Assembly: GCF_001613325.1 (NCBI RefSeq) | Contig: NZ_BDCD01000021.1 | Location: 186,001-250,000 of the forward strand | DNA: 64,000 nt | Source: Nocardia yamanashiensis NBRC 100130 | Lineage (GTDB): Bacteria; Actinomycetota; Actinomycetes; Mycobacteriales; Mycobacteriaceae | Direction: 5' to 3' | Part shown: positions 37,232 through 45,205 of the stretch, piece after piece | Numbering within the stretch: position 1 is the first letter of the stretch | Layout: the number at the start of each line of letters is the position of its first letter | Notes under the pieces: generated by a model | The model's database searches: none | Seen by the model: the letters and a program-made list of their open reading frames with translations, nothing else | Told to the model about the DNA's origin: nothing | Position numbers and translations under genes: made by a program

Positions 37232-39490
37232 TCAGGCGGGCGAGAGTGTCACCGGCACGCCGTTGAACACGGCATTCCCGGACGGCGCGTCCACCAGCGA
37301 ATCATCGGTCAGCACATTGGCGTTCACGCCCGCGTGGGCGCGCGCCACCTGCTGTGTGCTGTCGCCGTGGCCCCAGCCATGCGGCAGGCTCACCACGCCC
37401 GGCATGATGTCCGCCGTCGGCTCCACCTCCACCGTCACCGTTCCGGCCGCCGACTTCACCACGGCCAGGCCGTTCAATCCCAGCCGCAGCGCGTCCTCCG
37501 GATTGATGTGCAGCGTGCACCGATTCGACCCGCCCACCAGCGGCGGCACATTGTGCAGCCAGCTGTTGTTGGAGCGCAGCTGCCGCCGTCCCACCAACAC
37601 CATCTCCGGAGCCTCCGCCGCCAGCCGATCCCGCAGCCGCGCAACGTCTTCCAGCAACTGCGCCGGCGCCAGCTCCACCTGCCGCGATGCCGTCAACAAT
37701 ACGCCCGGCAACCGGGACTGCAACGGGCCCAGATCCACGCCGTGCGGATTGTCCAGCAGCACTTGCAGATTGAGGCCGCCCGGCAGCGTTCCATCGCCCG
37801 CCGCGTCGCTCGGCGTCTCGTTCAGGGCCCGCGCCGCCATGCCTTGCGCTCCGCCCGCCCATTCGCCGAAGGGGCCGAGGCGCAGCATCAGATCGATGCG
37901 CTGTTCGGTGGTGTTCTCGCCCAGCAGTTCCGCGCGGCGGTCGGAGAGTCCGGCCTTGTGCAGCGTGCCCGCGATGACGATCTCGTCGACGACGGTGAGC
38001 GGATCCAGGCCCTCCTGGGGTTCCTGGCCGGAGACCGCGAGGGCCAGGCGGGCGATCACCTCGGCCTCCGACATCTCACCCTCGCGCAGCGGCACCAGGG
38101 GGCGGGAGTACCGGGCGTAGTTGTGGACGGCGAAATTGAGCAGGGCGAAGTCGTAGTGGGGGGCTTGCAGGATGCGCGGCGGGGGCAGGATGACATCCGC
38201 GTGGCGGGTGGTCTCGTTGAGGTAGCGGTCCACGCTGACCATGAATTCGAGGTCGGCGAAGGCGGCGTCCAGGCGCGCGCCGCTGGGCGCGGACAGCACC
38301 GGATTGCCCGCCACCGTGACCATGGCCCGGATCTGCCCCTCGCCCGGGGTGAGGATCTCGTCGGCCAGGGTGGCCACCGGGAATTCGCCCATGGCCTCGG
38401 GTAGTTCGCGGACGCGGCTGGTCCAGCGGGCGGTGCGGAACGGGCGGGTGCGGACGATGCCGAGCGCCGCGCCGGTCGGGAACATGGCGCCGCCCGGGGA
38501 GTCCAGATTGCCGGTGAGCACATTGATCACGTCGACCAGCCATTGCGCGACCGTGCCGAACTCCGCGGTACAGGTGCCGATGCGGGCGTACACGGCCGCG
38601 GTCGGGGCGGCGGCGAGTTCGCGGGCCAGGCGGATCACCGTCTCGGCGGGCACGCCGGTGCGCCCGGCCACCACCTCCGGGGTGAAAGGCGCTGCGGCGG
38701 CGCGTAGTTCGTCGAGACCGGAGACGCCGACGCGGACCGTGGTCAGGTTCTCGGCGAAGAGCGTGTGGACGATGCCGAAGAGCAGGTAGGCGTCACTGCC
38801 GGGGCGGATGAACAGGTGCTCGTCGGCCAGTTTGGCGGTGCGGGTGCGGCGCGGGTCGACCACCACGAAACGGCCGCCGCGCTGTTTCAGCGCTTTCAGT
38901 CGGCCCGGGAAATCCGGTGCGGTACACAGTGACCCGTTGGATTCCAGCGGGTTCGCGCCCAGCATGAGCAGATAGTCGGTGCGATCCAGATCCGGCACCG
39001 CCACGGTCAGCGGATCGCCGAACATGAGCCCGCTGGACACCTGCTTCGGCATCTGGTCGGCGGTGCTGGCGGAGAACAGGTTTCGGGTCGCCAGCGCGCG
39101 GATGAGCAGCGGCACGTACAGCGCGCCCGCGATGGTGTGCGCGTTCGGATTGCCCAGGTACAGCCCGACCGCCTGATTCCCGTACGCGGCGCTCACCTGC
39201 GGCAGCCGCTCGCGGATCACCCCGAAGGCTTCGTCCCAGCTCACGGCCCGCCAGGTATTGCTCGCACGATCGCGAATCATGGGGGCGGTCAGTCGATCCG
39301 GGTCCTCGTCCAGGTGTCCGAGGGTGGCTCCCTTCGGGCAGATGAACCCCCGGCTGAACGGATCGGCGTGGTCGCCGCGTATCGACTTGATGTGGTCGCC
39401 GGAGTCCAGGGTGAGTTCGAGCCCGCACACCGCCTCGCACAGCGGGCAGGTGCGCAGCAGGTTCCGGCTGCTGTCCGTGGCATGGGTCAT
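37232..39490 (-). CDS. Molybdopterin-dependent oxidoreductase (DMSO reductase family)
   Basis: 752 residues from ATG 39490-39488; the open frame extends further without similarity. The N-terminal 4Fe-4S motif is C-x2-C-x3-C...C in TCPLCEAVCGLEL and GFICPKG. Then come the molybdopterin-binding domains with LMLGANPLESNGS and VVVDPRRTRTAKLAD, and a C-terminal dinucleotide-binding domain (LHINPEDALRLGLNG, LPHGWGH). There is no Tat signal, so it is cytoplasmic, as formate dehydrogenase-like and assimilatory enzymes are. The substrate cannot be told. It lies 28 bp before the cyclase gene, forming an operon of oxidoreductase, cyclase and Crp-like regulator. Confidence 0.87.
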   Translation of the reverse strand: MTHATDSSRNLLRTCPLCEAVCGLELTLDSGDHIKSIRGDHADPFSRGFICPKGATLGHLDEDPDRLTAPMIRDRASNTWRAVSWDEAFGVIRERLPQVSAAYGNQAVGLYLGNPNAHTIAGALYVPLLIRALATRNLFSASTADQMPKQVSSGLMFGDPLTVAVPDLDRTDYLLMLGANPLESNGSLCTAPDFPGRLKALKQRGGRFVVVDPRRTRTAKLADEHLFIRPGSDAYLLFGIVHTLFAENLTTVRVGVSGLDELRAAAAPFTPEVVAGRTGVPAETVIRLARELAAAPTAAVYARIGTCTAEFGTVAQWLVDVINVLTGNLDSPGGAMFPTGAALGIVRTRPFRTARWTSRVRELPEAMGEFPVATLADEILTPGEGQIRAMVTVAGNPVLSAPSGARLDAAFADLEFMVSVDRYLNETTRHADVILPPPRILQAPHYDFALLNFAVHNYARYSRPLVPLREGEMSEAEVIARLALAVSGQEPQEGLDPLTVVDEIVIAGTLHKAGLSDRRAELLGENTTEQRIDLMLRLGPFGEWAGGAQGMAARALNETPSDAAGDGTLPGGLNLQVLLDNPHGVDLGPLQSRLPGVLLTASRQVELAPAQLLEDVARLRDRLAAEAPEMVLVGRRQLRSNNSWLHNVPPLVGGSNRCTLHINPEDALRLGLNGLAVVKSAAGTVTVEVEPTADIMPGVVSLPHGWGHGDSTQQVARAHAGVNANVLTDDSLVDAPSGNAVFNGVPVTLSPA

Positions 39491-39621
39491 AACCAATGAT
39501 CGCGCGTCGGCCCCGGAGGTGAAACACTTCCGCATCAATGCCGGGTAAGTGTCGGCGTGCTGACACATTTCGCGTGTCGGCGCGAACAGACCCCGGCCGC
39601 CGTCGCGACCAGGCTTGCCGT

Positions 39622-40050
39622 ATGCGGTTTCTGGAACGGACACAAGCACTCGACGCACTGCGGACGGCCCGGGCGGACGTCGCGGCCGGCACCGGATCGG
39701 TGGTGGCGCTGACCATCGGCGGGGAACCCGGACTGTTCGTGCGGGTCGCCGGGCCCGCCCCGGACGGCGATTCCGCCCGCCCGCTGCCCGGACTCACCGA
39801 ACGCCAGCAGGACGTGCTGGATCTGGTGTGCGCGGGCCTCACCAACGCGGAGATCGCCGACTACCTGGTGCTGTCGGTGCGCACCGTGGACCACCACGTC
39901 TCGGCCATCCTGCGCAAGCTCGGCGTCGCCAACCGCCGCGCGGCCCGAGCGCGCGTCCTCGGCCATACGCCGATGCCCGCCGCGCGCGCTCCGAGAAGGG
40001 CCGTCGCGCAACCGCACTCTCGCGCCCTGCGCGTGCTGCGCAGCGCATGA
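39622..40050 (+). CDS. LuxR-type HTH protein, probable deletion relict of a large ATP-binding LuxR regulator
   Basis: 142 residues from ATG 39622. The first ~35 residues (MRFLERTQALDAL...GTGSVVALTIGGEPG) look like the start of an LAL-type AAA regulator up to the Walker A loop. The loop then breaks off into FVRVAGPAP without the GKT. The sequence passes directly to a complete LuxR HTH (LPGLTERQQDVLDLVCAGLTNAEIADYL through the recognition helix VRTVDHHVSAILRKLGV). The ~800 middle residues of such proteins are missing, so an internal deletion is likely. It may still bind DNA. The basic C-terminal tail is unusual. Confidence 0.7.
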   Translation: MRFLERTQALDALRTARADVAAGTGSVVALTIGGEPGLFVRVAGPAPDGDSARPLPGLTERQQDVLDLVCAGLTNAEIADYLVLSVRTVDHHVSAILRKLGVANRRAARARVLGHTPMPAARAPRRAVAQPHSRALRVLRSA

Positions 40051-40056
40051 GAAAAC

Positions 40057-40150
40057 AAACGTTCCGAATTCATGTGCAAAGTCCATGAATTCGCAACGTT
40101 TTCGATCGGATACGACAAAACCGCGGGTGCCGGGGAGCACTCGCGGTTTT
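40057..40150. terminator. Two tandem hairpins between convergent genes
   Basis: First: AAACGTTCCGAATTCATG (40057-40074) pairs with CATGAATTCGCAACGTTT (40084-40101), 18 bp with one mismatch. Second: AAAACCGCGGGTGC (40117-40130) pairs with GCACTCGCGGTTTT (40137-40150), 14 bp with one G-T pair, flanked by a T-run on the + strand and an A-run that gives one on the - strand. The second is a typical bidirectional terminator. The first is relatively AT-rich and may have another role. Confidence 0.8.
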
Positions 40151-40173
40151 TATCGCTTATTCAGAGCTGGAGA

Positions 40174-40653
40174 TCAGGAGGCGATACGAGCCGCCTGCGG
40201 AGCGCCCTTGGCGGCAGCGCGGACAGCCGCGGCGATCGCCACGACCGGAGGCACCCAGCGGGCCTCGTGCGGGGCCACGCCCCAGCAGGCCGCGCCGGCG
40301 GCCGAGAGCTGAGTCGGCGGCAGCGGGATGCCCGCGCCGTCGGTGTGCACAACAGCCCCTGCGGCGCGCAGCGCCTCGATCGCCATGGCGGCCTTGCTCA
40401 GGCCGGTCACCAGGTGGATCTCGCGGCGCTCGGCGCCCGGAATCTCGATGATCGGACCGGTGAGGTCGTTGGCCCGCAGGAACCGACGGATGAAGGCGGC
40501 GGTGTCGCCCGTGACCTCGATGCCCGAGATCTGCTCGTCGGTGATCAGGCAGATGCCGTTGGCGGTTTCGTTGACCGTCCAGCCACGCTGGATGTACTCC
40601 TGCGCAGATTCCTTGACGGCTGACGAAAGCGTCGTACGCACTGGTTTCTCCAT
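40174..40653 (-). CDS. Hypothetical protein
   Basis: 159 residues with no signal peptide or transmembrane segment. The N-terminal part has YIQRGWTVNETANGICLITD and GIEVTGDTAAFIRRFLR; the middle has REIHLVTGLSKAAMAIEALRAAGAVVHTDGAGIPLPP, and a Trp/Pro segment (RWVPP) follows. The pattern of a GW.V segment, a variable hydrophobic middle and a late IPLPP...RWV reminds me of short actinobacterial proteins annotated near primase-polymerase families, but I do not recognise the family with confidence. The terminal helix is Ala-rich. Convergent with the LuxR relict; about 350 bp of non-coding sequence lies upstream. Confidence 0.6.
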   Translation of the reverse strand: MEKPVRTTLSSAVKESAQEYIQRGWTVNETANGICLITDEQISGIEVTGDTAAFIRRFLRANDLTGPIIEIPGAERREIHLVTGLSKAAMAIEALRAAGAVVHTDGAGIPLPPTQLSAAGAACWGVAPHEARWVPPVVAIAAAVRAAAKGAPQAARIAS

Positions 40654-41002
40654 TCCCCGGTAGATCTTTGTCCTGCTCTGTGCGGGGTATCGGTACGAGC
40701 GGTTCGGAGCGTTACACGTTCTTTTTCAAATCAGTCCGATTGCGTGGCATGTCGAGACATCTTGCAGACCGCTCGACCCGTTCGGGTCGGTGTCACATTT
40801 GCGCCGAGATCGCTGCGCGGCGCCCGCTGCCTGCGATAACGCGCGCCCGGGCGAGCGGGACGCGCGCGCCGCGCGGGCCCGCGATTGGGCCCGGCGAATC
40901 CGGGAAGTGTTCTAGAACACACCGCGCCACTCTGCCGCCGTGCGGCGGAACCGGTGAGACTGCACACGGCCGAAAAGGTCTGTGGGAGAGGAGCGCGTCG
41001 GC
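40654..41002. other. 349-bp non-coding stretch
   Basis: Lies between the divergent hypothetical gene and the DUF4282-like gene. The left half is of mixed composition (TTCTTTTTCAAATCAG at about 40719-40734), and the right half is extremely GC-rich with alternating GCGC runs around 40855-40890. Promoters for both genes are expected here. I see no convincing gene or strong hairpin. Confidence 0.5.
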
Positions 41003-41584
41003 ATGACCGACCAATCGGGCGGGAACACAGTGGAACTCGAGGAGTTCGAGGAGTTCGAGGCCGAGGGCCGGTGGGCCGCCTTCAAGGAATCCGCGACCCG
41101 GCGCATGTCCCGGCGCGCCGCCGAGGAGGGTGAAGAGGAGGAGACCCCGGTCGAACCCTTCGCCAGCCCAGGCGCTTTCGGATCCTGGAGCGTGGACGCC
41201 GCCCGCGCGCTGCTGGATGTGCAGTTCCACCGCTCCGCCACCCGCACGCTGCTGCCGCTGGCCTATCTGCTCGGTCTGGCAGGCGCTTTCGCGATCCCGA
41301 TCACGGGAACCGTACTGCTGTGGCGGGTTTCGATGGTGCTGGGCATCTTGTTCGCGGTGGTGTTCGCCATCCCGCTGGGGCTGACCATCGCCGCCGTGGT
41401 GCGCCTGTTGCTGGAATTCGTCCTGAACGCCTCCCGGCTGGCTTCCCGGGTGGAGCACATCTCGGATATGGCCGACGATCTCTTCCAGGCGCTTTCCGAT
41501 GTGGCGGAACCTGTCAATCAGTTGTCCAAAGACGTTCAGGCGGTGCAGTTCTGGCGCTTCCGCCGCCGGTCGTCCCGGAAATAA
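41003..41584 (+). CDS. DUF4282-like membrane protein
   Basis: 193 residues from ATG 41003 with GAGAGGAG upstream; an in-frame GTG at 40982 is possible. The N-terminal ~75 residues are very acidic with glutamate runs. They are followed by GSWSVDAARALLDVQFHRSATRTLLPLAYLLGL, two transmembrane helices (~residues 87-135), and VVRLLLEFVLNASRLASRVEHI. This arrangement is typical of the DUF4282 family of small actinobacterial membrane proteins with unknown function. The C-terminus is basic. Monocistronic as far as can be seen. Confidence 0.75.
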   Translation: MTDQSGGNTVELEEFEEFEAEGRWAAFKESATRRMSRRAAEEGEEEETPVEPFASPGAFGSWSVDAARALLDVQFHRSATRTLLPLAYLLGLAGAFAIPITGTVLLWRVSMVLGILFAVVFAIPLGLTIAAVVRLLLEFVLNASRLASRVEHISDMADDLFQALSDVAEPVNQLSKDVQAVQFWRFRRRSSRK

Positions 41585-41691
41585 GGGTACGCAAAGCGGG
41601 CATCATATCCACTGGTTTGCTTCGCGCGTGCATGGATCGCTGAGTTCTCCTGTGCAACAATGCGAATCGCACACTGGTATCAGGGGGATTG

Positions 41692-42564
41692 ATGGCACTA
41701 CCGCAGGGGATTACCGGATCCACCATGCCGCGGCGACAGCTCGGCCGGCAACTGCGTGACCTGCGTAATCGCGCACGCATGACGACGCGGGTCGCCGCCC
41801 AGCGGCTGGAATGGTCCGAGGCCAAGATCTGGCGCATCGAAACCGGGCAGACGTCGTTGCGCAGCCTGGACGTCGAGGCCATGTGCCGGATCTACGGCGC
41901 GCCCGAGGACGCCATCGCCCCGCTCACCGCGCTGGCCCGGGAGACCAAGGCGCGTGGCTGGTGGACCGAGTTCAGCGATGTGATCGACGAGGGCTACGAG
42001 GTCTATATCGGTCTCGAGGAGGCCGCGGCCCGGCTCACCACCTACGAGAACGAGCTGATTCCCGGACTCCTGCAGACCGAGGGCTATATGCGCGCGGTGC
42101 TGGCGGGCGCGTACCCCGGCATCACTGCCGAGCAGATGGACCGCCGGGTGCGGGTGCGCACCGCGCGCCAGGCCCTGCTGTCCCGGCCGGATTCGCCGTT
42201 GCAGGTGGATGTGGTGATCTCCGAGGCGGTGCTGTGGCATCGCATCGGCGGCGACGAGGTGGTGGTGGGGCAGCTGGAGCGGCTGCGCCGGCTGGGCGAG
42301 CTGCCCAATGTGCGGCTGCGCATCGTCCCGGCGGACTGCGGGTATCACCACGGCATGGATGCCGGGCGCTTCGTGCTGCTCGAATTCCCCGGCGCCGCAG
42401 GCCATCCCACCGAACCGCCGGTGGTGTACGTGGAGGCGCTCACCGGGTCGTCGTATCTCGACAAGGAGCCCGATGTGGAGCGCTACCGGGAGGCTTTCAC
42501 CGCGGTCACCTCGATCGCCGTGGACGCGCTGCCCATGATCGAGACGATCCGCGCGTCGGTGTAG
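41692..42564 (+). CDS. XRE-type HTH regulator with DUF5753-like domain
   Basis: 290 residues from ATG 41692 with AGGGGG upstream. The N-terminal helix-turn-helix (residues ~15-70) contains LGRQLRDLRNRARMTTRVAAQRLEWSEAKIWRIETGQ. The rest matches the actinobacterial DUF5753 pattern: ARGWWTEFSDVIDEGYEVYIGLEEAAARLTTYENELIPGLLQTEGYMRAVL and a late FVLLEFPG...VVYVEALTGSSYLD. These regulators usually come with a small DUF397 partner gene downstream, but none is present here. Followed by a hairpin and a convergent marR gene. Confidence 0.88.
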   Translation: MALPQGITGSTMPRRQLGRQLRDLRNRARMTTRVAAQRLEWSEAKIWRIETGQTSLRSLDVEAMCRIYGAPEDAIAPLTALARETKARGWWTEFSDVIDEGYEVYIGLEEAAARLTTYENELIPGLLQTEGYMRAVLAGAYPGITAEQMDRRVRVRTARQALLSRPDSPLQVDVVISEAVLWHRIGGDEVVVGQLERLRRLGELPNVRLRIVPADCGYHHGMDAGRFVLLEFPGAAGHPTEPPVVYVEALTGSSYLDKEPDVERYREAFTAVTSIAVDALPMIETIRASV

Positions 42565-42573
42565 GACCGAAGC

Positions 42574-42607
42574 GCAGGGGCCGGGGGCAATCGCCCTCGG
42601 CCCCTGC
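42574..42607. terminator. Bidirectional terminator hairpin
   Basis: GCAGGGGCCGGGGGC (42574-42588) pairs with GCCCTCGGCCCCTGC (42593-42607), 15 bp with one G-T pair and a four-base loop, between the convergent HTH and marR genes. Confidence 0.82.
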
Positions 42608-42612
42608 GGCTT

Positions 42613-43032
42613 TCAGTGCAGTACCTGCTCCAGTACGGAGCGATGCGTCGGCACGGCCTGCTTGTGCAGCTCCCGGCCCTTGTCGGTGAGGCAGACGAAG
42701 ATCGCGCGGCGATCGTTGGTACACAGCGAACGTGCCACCAGCCCGTCCTTCTCCAAGCGGGCGACCGCACGCGACAACGCACTCTGACTGAGGTGGATGT
42801 CGTTGGCGAGATCGCTCATCTTGTAGTTCTCCCCGCCGGCATCGATGAGCCGGTCCAGGGTCTCGAATTCGCTGAGCCCGAGGTTGTGGCGTCCTTGCAG
42901 TTCTTTTTCGAGAGCGCACGAGGTCGTCGCGTGCCGGGCCAGTAGATCGCGCCACTCACTCACCAGGCCCGTGGGATGCGTGAGATCCACGGACGAGGCG
43001 ACAGGCGCTGTCGACTTCGGCATGGCCGCCAT
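42613..43032 (-). CDS. MarR-family transcriptional regulator
   Basis: 139 residues. The winged helix is clear: LSEFETLDRLIDAGGENYKMSDLANDIHLSQSALSRAVARLEKDGLVAR with wing NDRRAIFVCLTDKG. It diverges from a DHA2-type exporter gene across a region holding three regularly spaced palindromes, the arrangement expected for local repression of an efflux pump released by a drug-like ligand. An upstream in-frame ATG (residue 4) is an alternative start. Confidence 0.88.
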   Translation of the reverse strand: MAAMPKSTAPVASSVDLTHPTGLVSEWRDLLARHATTSCALEKELQGRHNLGLSEFETLDRLIDAGGENYKMSDLANDIHLSQSALSRAVARLEKDGLVARSLCTNDRRAIFVCLTDKGRELHKQAVPTHRSVLEQVLH

Positions 43033-43053
43033 CTTAGTGCGTCACCGCAAATC

Positions 43054-43095
43054 ATGCAAGCGCATTAAATGCTTGTGCATTTGATGCGTGCGCAT
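43054..43095. promoter_or_regulatory. Triple operator between marR and MFS gene
   Basis: Three imperfect 12-bp palindromes of the form ATGC-N4-GCAT: ATGCAAGCGCAT (43054), ATGCTTGTGCAT (43069) and ATGCGTGCGCAT (43084). Starts are exactly 15 bp apart with three-base spacers. They occupy the space between the two divergent starts (43032 and 43111). Confidence 0.82.
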
Positions 43096-43110
43096 GTACT
43101 GTCCTCTCTC

Positions 43111-44580
43111 GTGACTTCCACCGAGACCTTCCGCCCATCAGCGGTCGCCGCTGATTCCTCGCAGTGGCCAATTCGGCTCTGGGGCATGCTCATCACCCTC
43201 TGCATCGTGCTGTTCCTGGACGGCCTCGACGTGTCGATGATCGGCGTCGCCCTTCCTTCCATCGGTACCGAACTCAACCTGGAGACCTCCACCCTGCAGT
43301 GGCTGGTCAGCGGTTACGTCCTCGGCTACGGCGGCCTGCTGCTGCTGGGCGGGCGCACCGCGGACCTGCTCGGCCGCCGCAAGGTCTTCCTGATCGCCCT
43401 CGCCGTCTTCGCCCTGGCCTCGCTGGCCGGCGCGCTGGTCAGCTCGGGCCCGCTGCTCATCCTGACCCGCTTCATCAAGGGCCTGGCCGCCGCGTTCACC
43501 GCGCCGACCGGTCTGTCGATCATCACCACCAACTTCCCCGAGGGCCCGGCCCGCAACAAGGCGCTGTCCATCTACACCGTGTTCGGTGCGGGCGGCTACT
43601 CCATGGGCCTGCTCTTCGGCGGTCTGATGACCGGTCTCGGCTGGCGCTGGACCTTCCTGCTGCCCGTCCCGATCGCCATCGCCGCGCTGGTCGCCGCGTT
43701 CTACCTGGTGCCCAAGGACAAGCCCGCCGAAGAGGGCGGACACGATCTGTTCGGCGCGCTGCTGTCCACCGCGGGCATGCTGCTGCTGGTCTACACCGTG
43801 GTCTCGGCCCCGGAAGCCGGCTGGGCCTCGGCCCGCACCATCGGTTCCTTCGTCGCCGTGGTGGTGCTGTTCGCCGCCTTCGTCTACGTGGAGAACAAGG
43901 TCAAGTACCCGCTGGTCCGCCTCGGCATCCTGAAGAAGGGCTCGCTGGTCCGTGCCAGCCTGGCCATCATCGCGGTCGGCGGTTCGTACTTCTCCTGGCA
44001 GTTCATCACCACCCTGTACCTGCAGGACACCCTGGGCTGGTCCCCGCTGAAGCTGGCCCTGGCGCTGCTGCCGGTGGGTCTGCTGGTGGTCGCCTCCGCG
44101 TTCGTCTCGGACAAGCTGGTCGACCGCTTCGGCACCGGGCCGATCATCGCCGTCACCCTGGTGATCATGTCGGTGGGTTACCTGCTGTACCTGCGCCTGG
44201 ACACCGCGCCGGACTACCTGACCGTGCTGCTGCCCGCGGTGCTGCTGGTCGGCATCGGCTGGGTCGGCTTCCCGGCCATCAATATCCAGGCCACCAGCGG
44301 CATCGACGACGACGAACAGGGATTGGCGGCCGGCGTGCTCCAGACCGCCATGCAGGTCGGCGCGGCCATCGTGCTCGCGGTGACCACCGCCATCGTCACC
44401 TCCGGCGCGCACACCGACCGGAGCCCGCAGGCCATGCTCGACACCTACAAGCCGGGCCTGGAGTTCGCCGCCGGCGTGGCCATCGTCGGCGCCCTGGTCG
44501 CCCTCTCGGTCTACCTGCCCAAGCGGCGGGCCAAGGCCGAAGCGCGGGAAGAGGATCGCGAATTGGAACTCGTCGGCTGA
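43111..44580 (+). CDS. MFS multidrug exporter (DHA2 / 14-TMS type)
   Basis: 489 residues from GTG 43111; the open frame begins at 43069 inside the operator, so the later start is preferred. Around 14 transmembrane helices. Motif A is GGRTADLLGRRKVF and motif C-like glycines are in FGAGGYSMGLLFGGLMTGLGWRW, as in EmrB/QacA-type proton antiporters. No ribosome site is visible before the GTG (CTCTCTC), so the mRNA may be leaderless or nearly so. Adjacent divergent marR gene and the triple operator suggest inducible efflux. The C-terminal tail is charged and cytoplasmic. Confidence 0.9.
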   Translation: MTSTETFRPSAVAADSSQWPIRLWGMLITLCIVLFLDGLDVSMIGVALPSIGTELNLETSTLQWLVSGYVLGYGGLLLLGGRTADLLGRRKVFLIALAVFALASLAGALVSSGPLLILTRFIKGLAAAFTAPTGLSIITTNFPEGPARNKALSIYTVFGAGGYSMGLLFGGLMTGLGWRWTFLLPVPIAIAALVAAFYLVPKDKPAEEGGHDLFGALLSTAGMLLLVYTVVSAPEAGWASARTIGSFVAVVVLFAAFVYVENKVKYPLVRLGILKKGSLVRASLAIIAVGGSYFSWQFITTLYLQDTLGWSPLKLALALLPVGLLVVASAFVSDKLVDRFGTGPIIAVTLVIMSVGYLLYLRLDTAPDYLTVLLPAVLLVGIGWVGFPAINIQATSGIDDDEQGLAAGVLQTAMQVGAAIVLAVTTAIVTSGAHTDRSPQAMLDTYKPGLEFAAGVAIVGALVALSVYLPKRRAKAEAREEDRELELVG

Positions 44581-44600
44581 TCCGCAGCAGCCGATGAAAA

Positions 44601-44627
44601 GGGCCCGGGGACACTGTCTCCGGGCCC
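44601..44627. terminator. Bidirectional terminator hairpin
   Basis: GGGCCCGGGGACA (44601-44613) and TGTCTCCGGGCCC (44615-44627), one G-T pair, between the convergent exporter and rmlC genes. The A-run at 44597-44600 supplies a T-run on the - strand. Confidence 0.78.
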
Positions 44628-44642
44628 TCGGCGTGTCCTGGA

Positions 44643-45203
44643 CTACACCCGCAGCGACGAGAGTCCGGGCGCGGCAGCGTCTTTCGCCGACCGGATGAAC
44701 TCGAGCGGTTCTCCGTTGCGGCCCACCGCCGGCCATTCGATGGCCAGCTCCGGATCGAAAGCGTCCAGGTCCCGGTCGAATTCGGGCGAGTACTCCAGCG
44801 AACAGAGATAGTTGACCGTCGAGTTGTCCTCGAGCGACAGCAGCGCGTGCCCCAGCCCCTCGGCCAGGAACACCGACTTGCGCTCCACATCGTCGATCAC
44901 GACCGCGTCCCACTTGCCGAACGTGGGGGAGTCGCGCCGCAGATCCACCACCACGTCCAGGAACGCCCCGCGCACACACGTCACGTACTTCGCCTGTCCC
45001 GGCGGATCTTCCGTGTAGTGGATGCCGCGCAGCACGCCCGCCGCCGAGGTGGACACATTGACCTGCATCAGATCGAACGGCCGCCCCACCGCCTTCTCGA
45101 ATTCCGAGGCCTTGAACGCCTCGGTGAAGACCCCGCGCTCGTCGCCGTGCAGGCGCGGCGTGAACTCCCACGCCCCCGGAATGCCCAGTTCGCGAATCCG
45201 CAT
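44643..45203 (-). CDS. rmlC: dTDP-4-dehydrorhamnose 3,5-epimerase RmlC
   Basis: 186 residues from ATG 45203-45201 with GGGAG upstream, two bases after the rmlA stop, so rmlA-rmlC form an operon. Cupin-fold epimerase: HGDERGVFTEAF, LMQVNVSTSAAGVLRGIHYT with the catalytic histidine, and GLGHALLSLEDNSTVNYLCS. It performs the third step to dTDP-L-rhamnose, which supplies the rhamnose of the linker joining arabinogalactan to peptidoglycan. Family length is normal. Confidence 0.94.
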   Translation of the reverse strand: MRIRELGIPGAWEFTPRLHGDERGVFTEAFKASEFEKAVGRPFDLMQVNVSTSAAGVLRGIHYTEDPPGQAKYVTCVRGAFLDVVVDLRRDSPTFGKWDAVVIDDVERKSVFLAEGLGHALLSLEDNSTVNYLCSLEYSPEFDRDLDAFDPELAIEWPAVGRNGEPLEFIRSAKDAAAPGLSSLRV

Positions 45204-45205
45204 CT

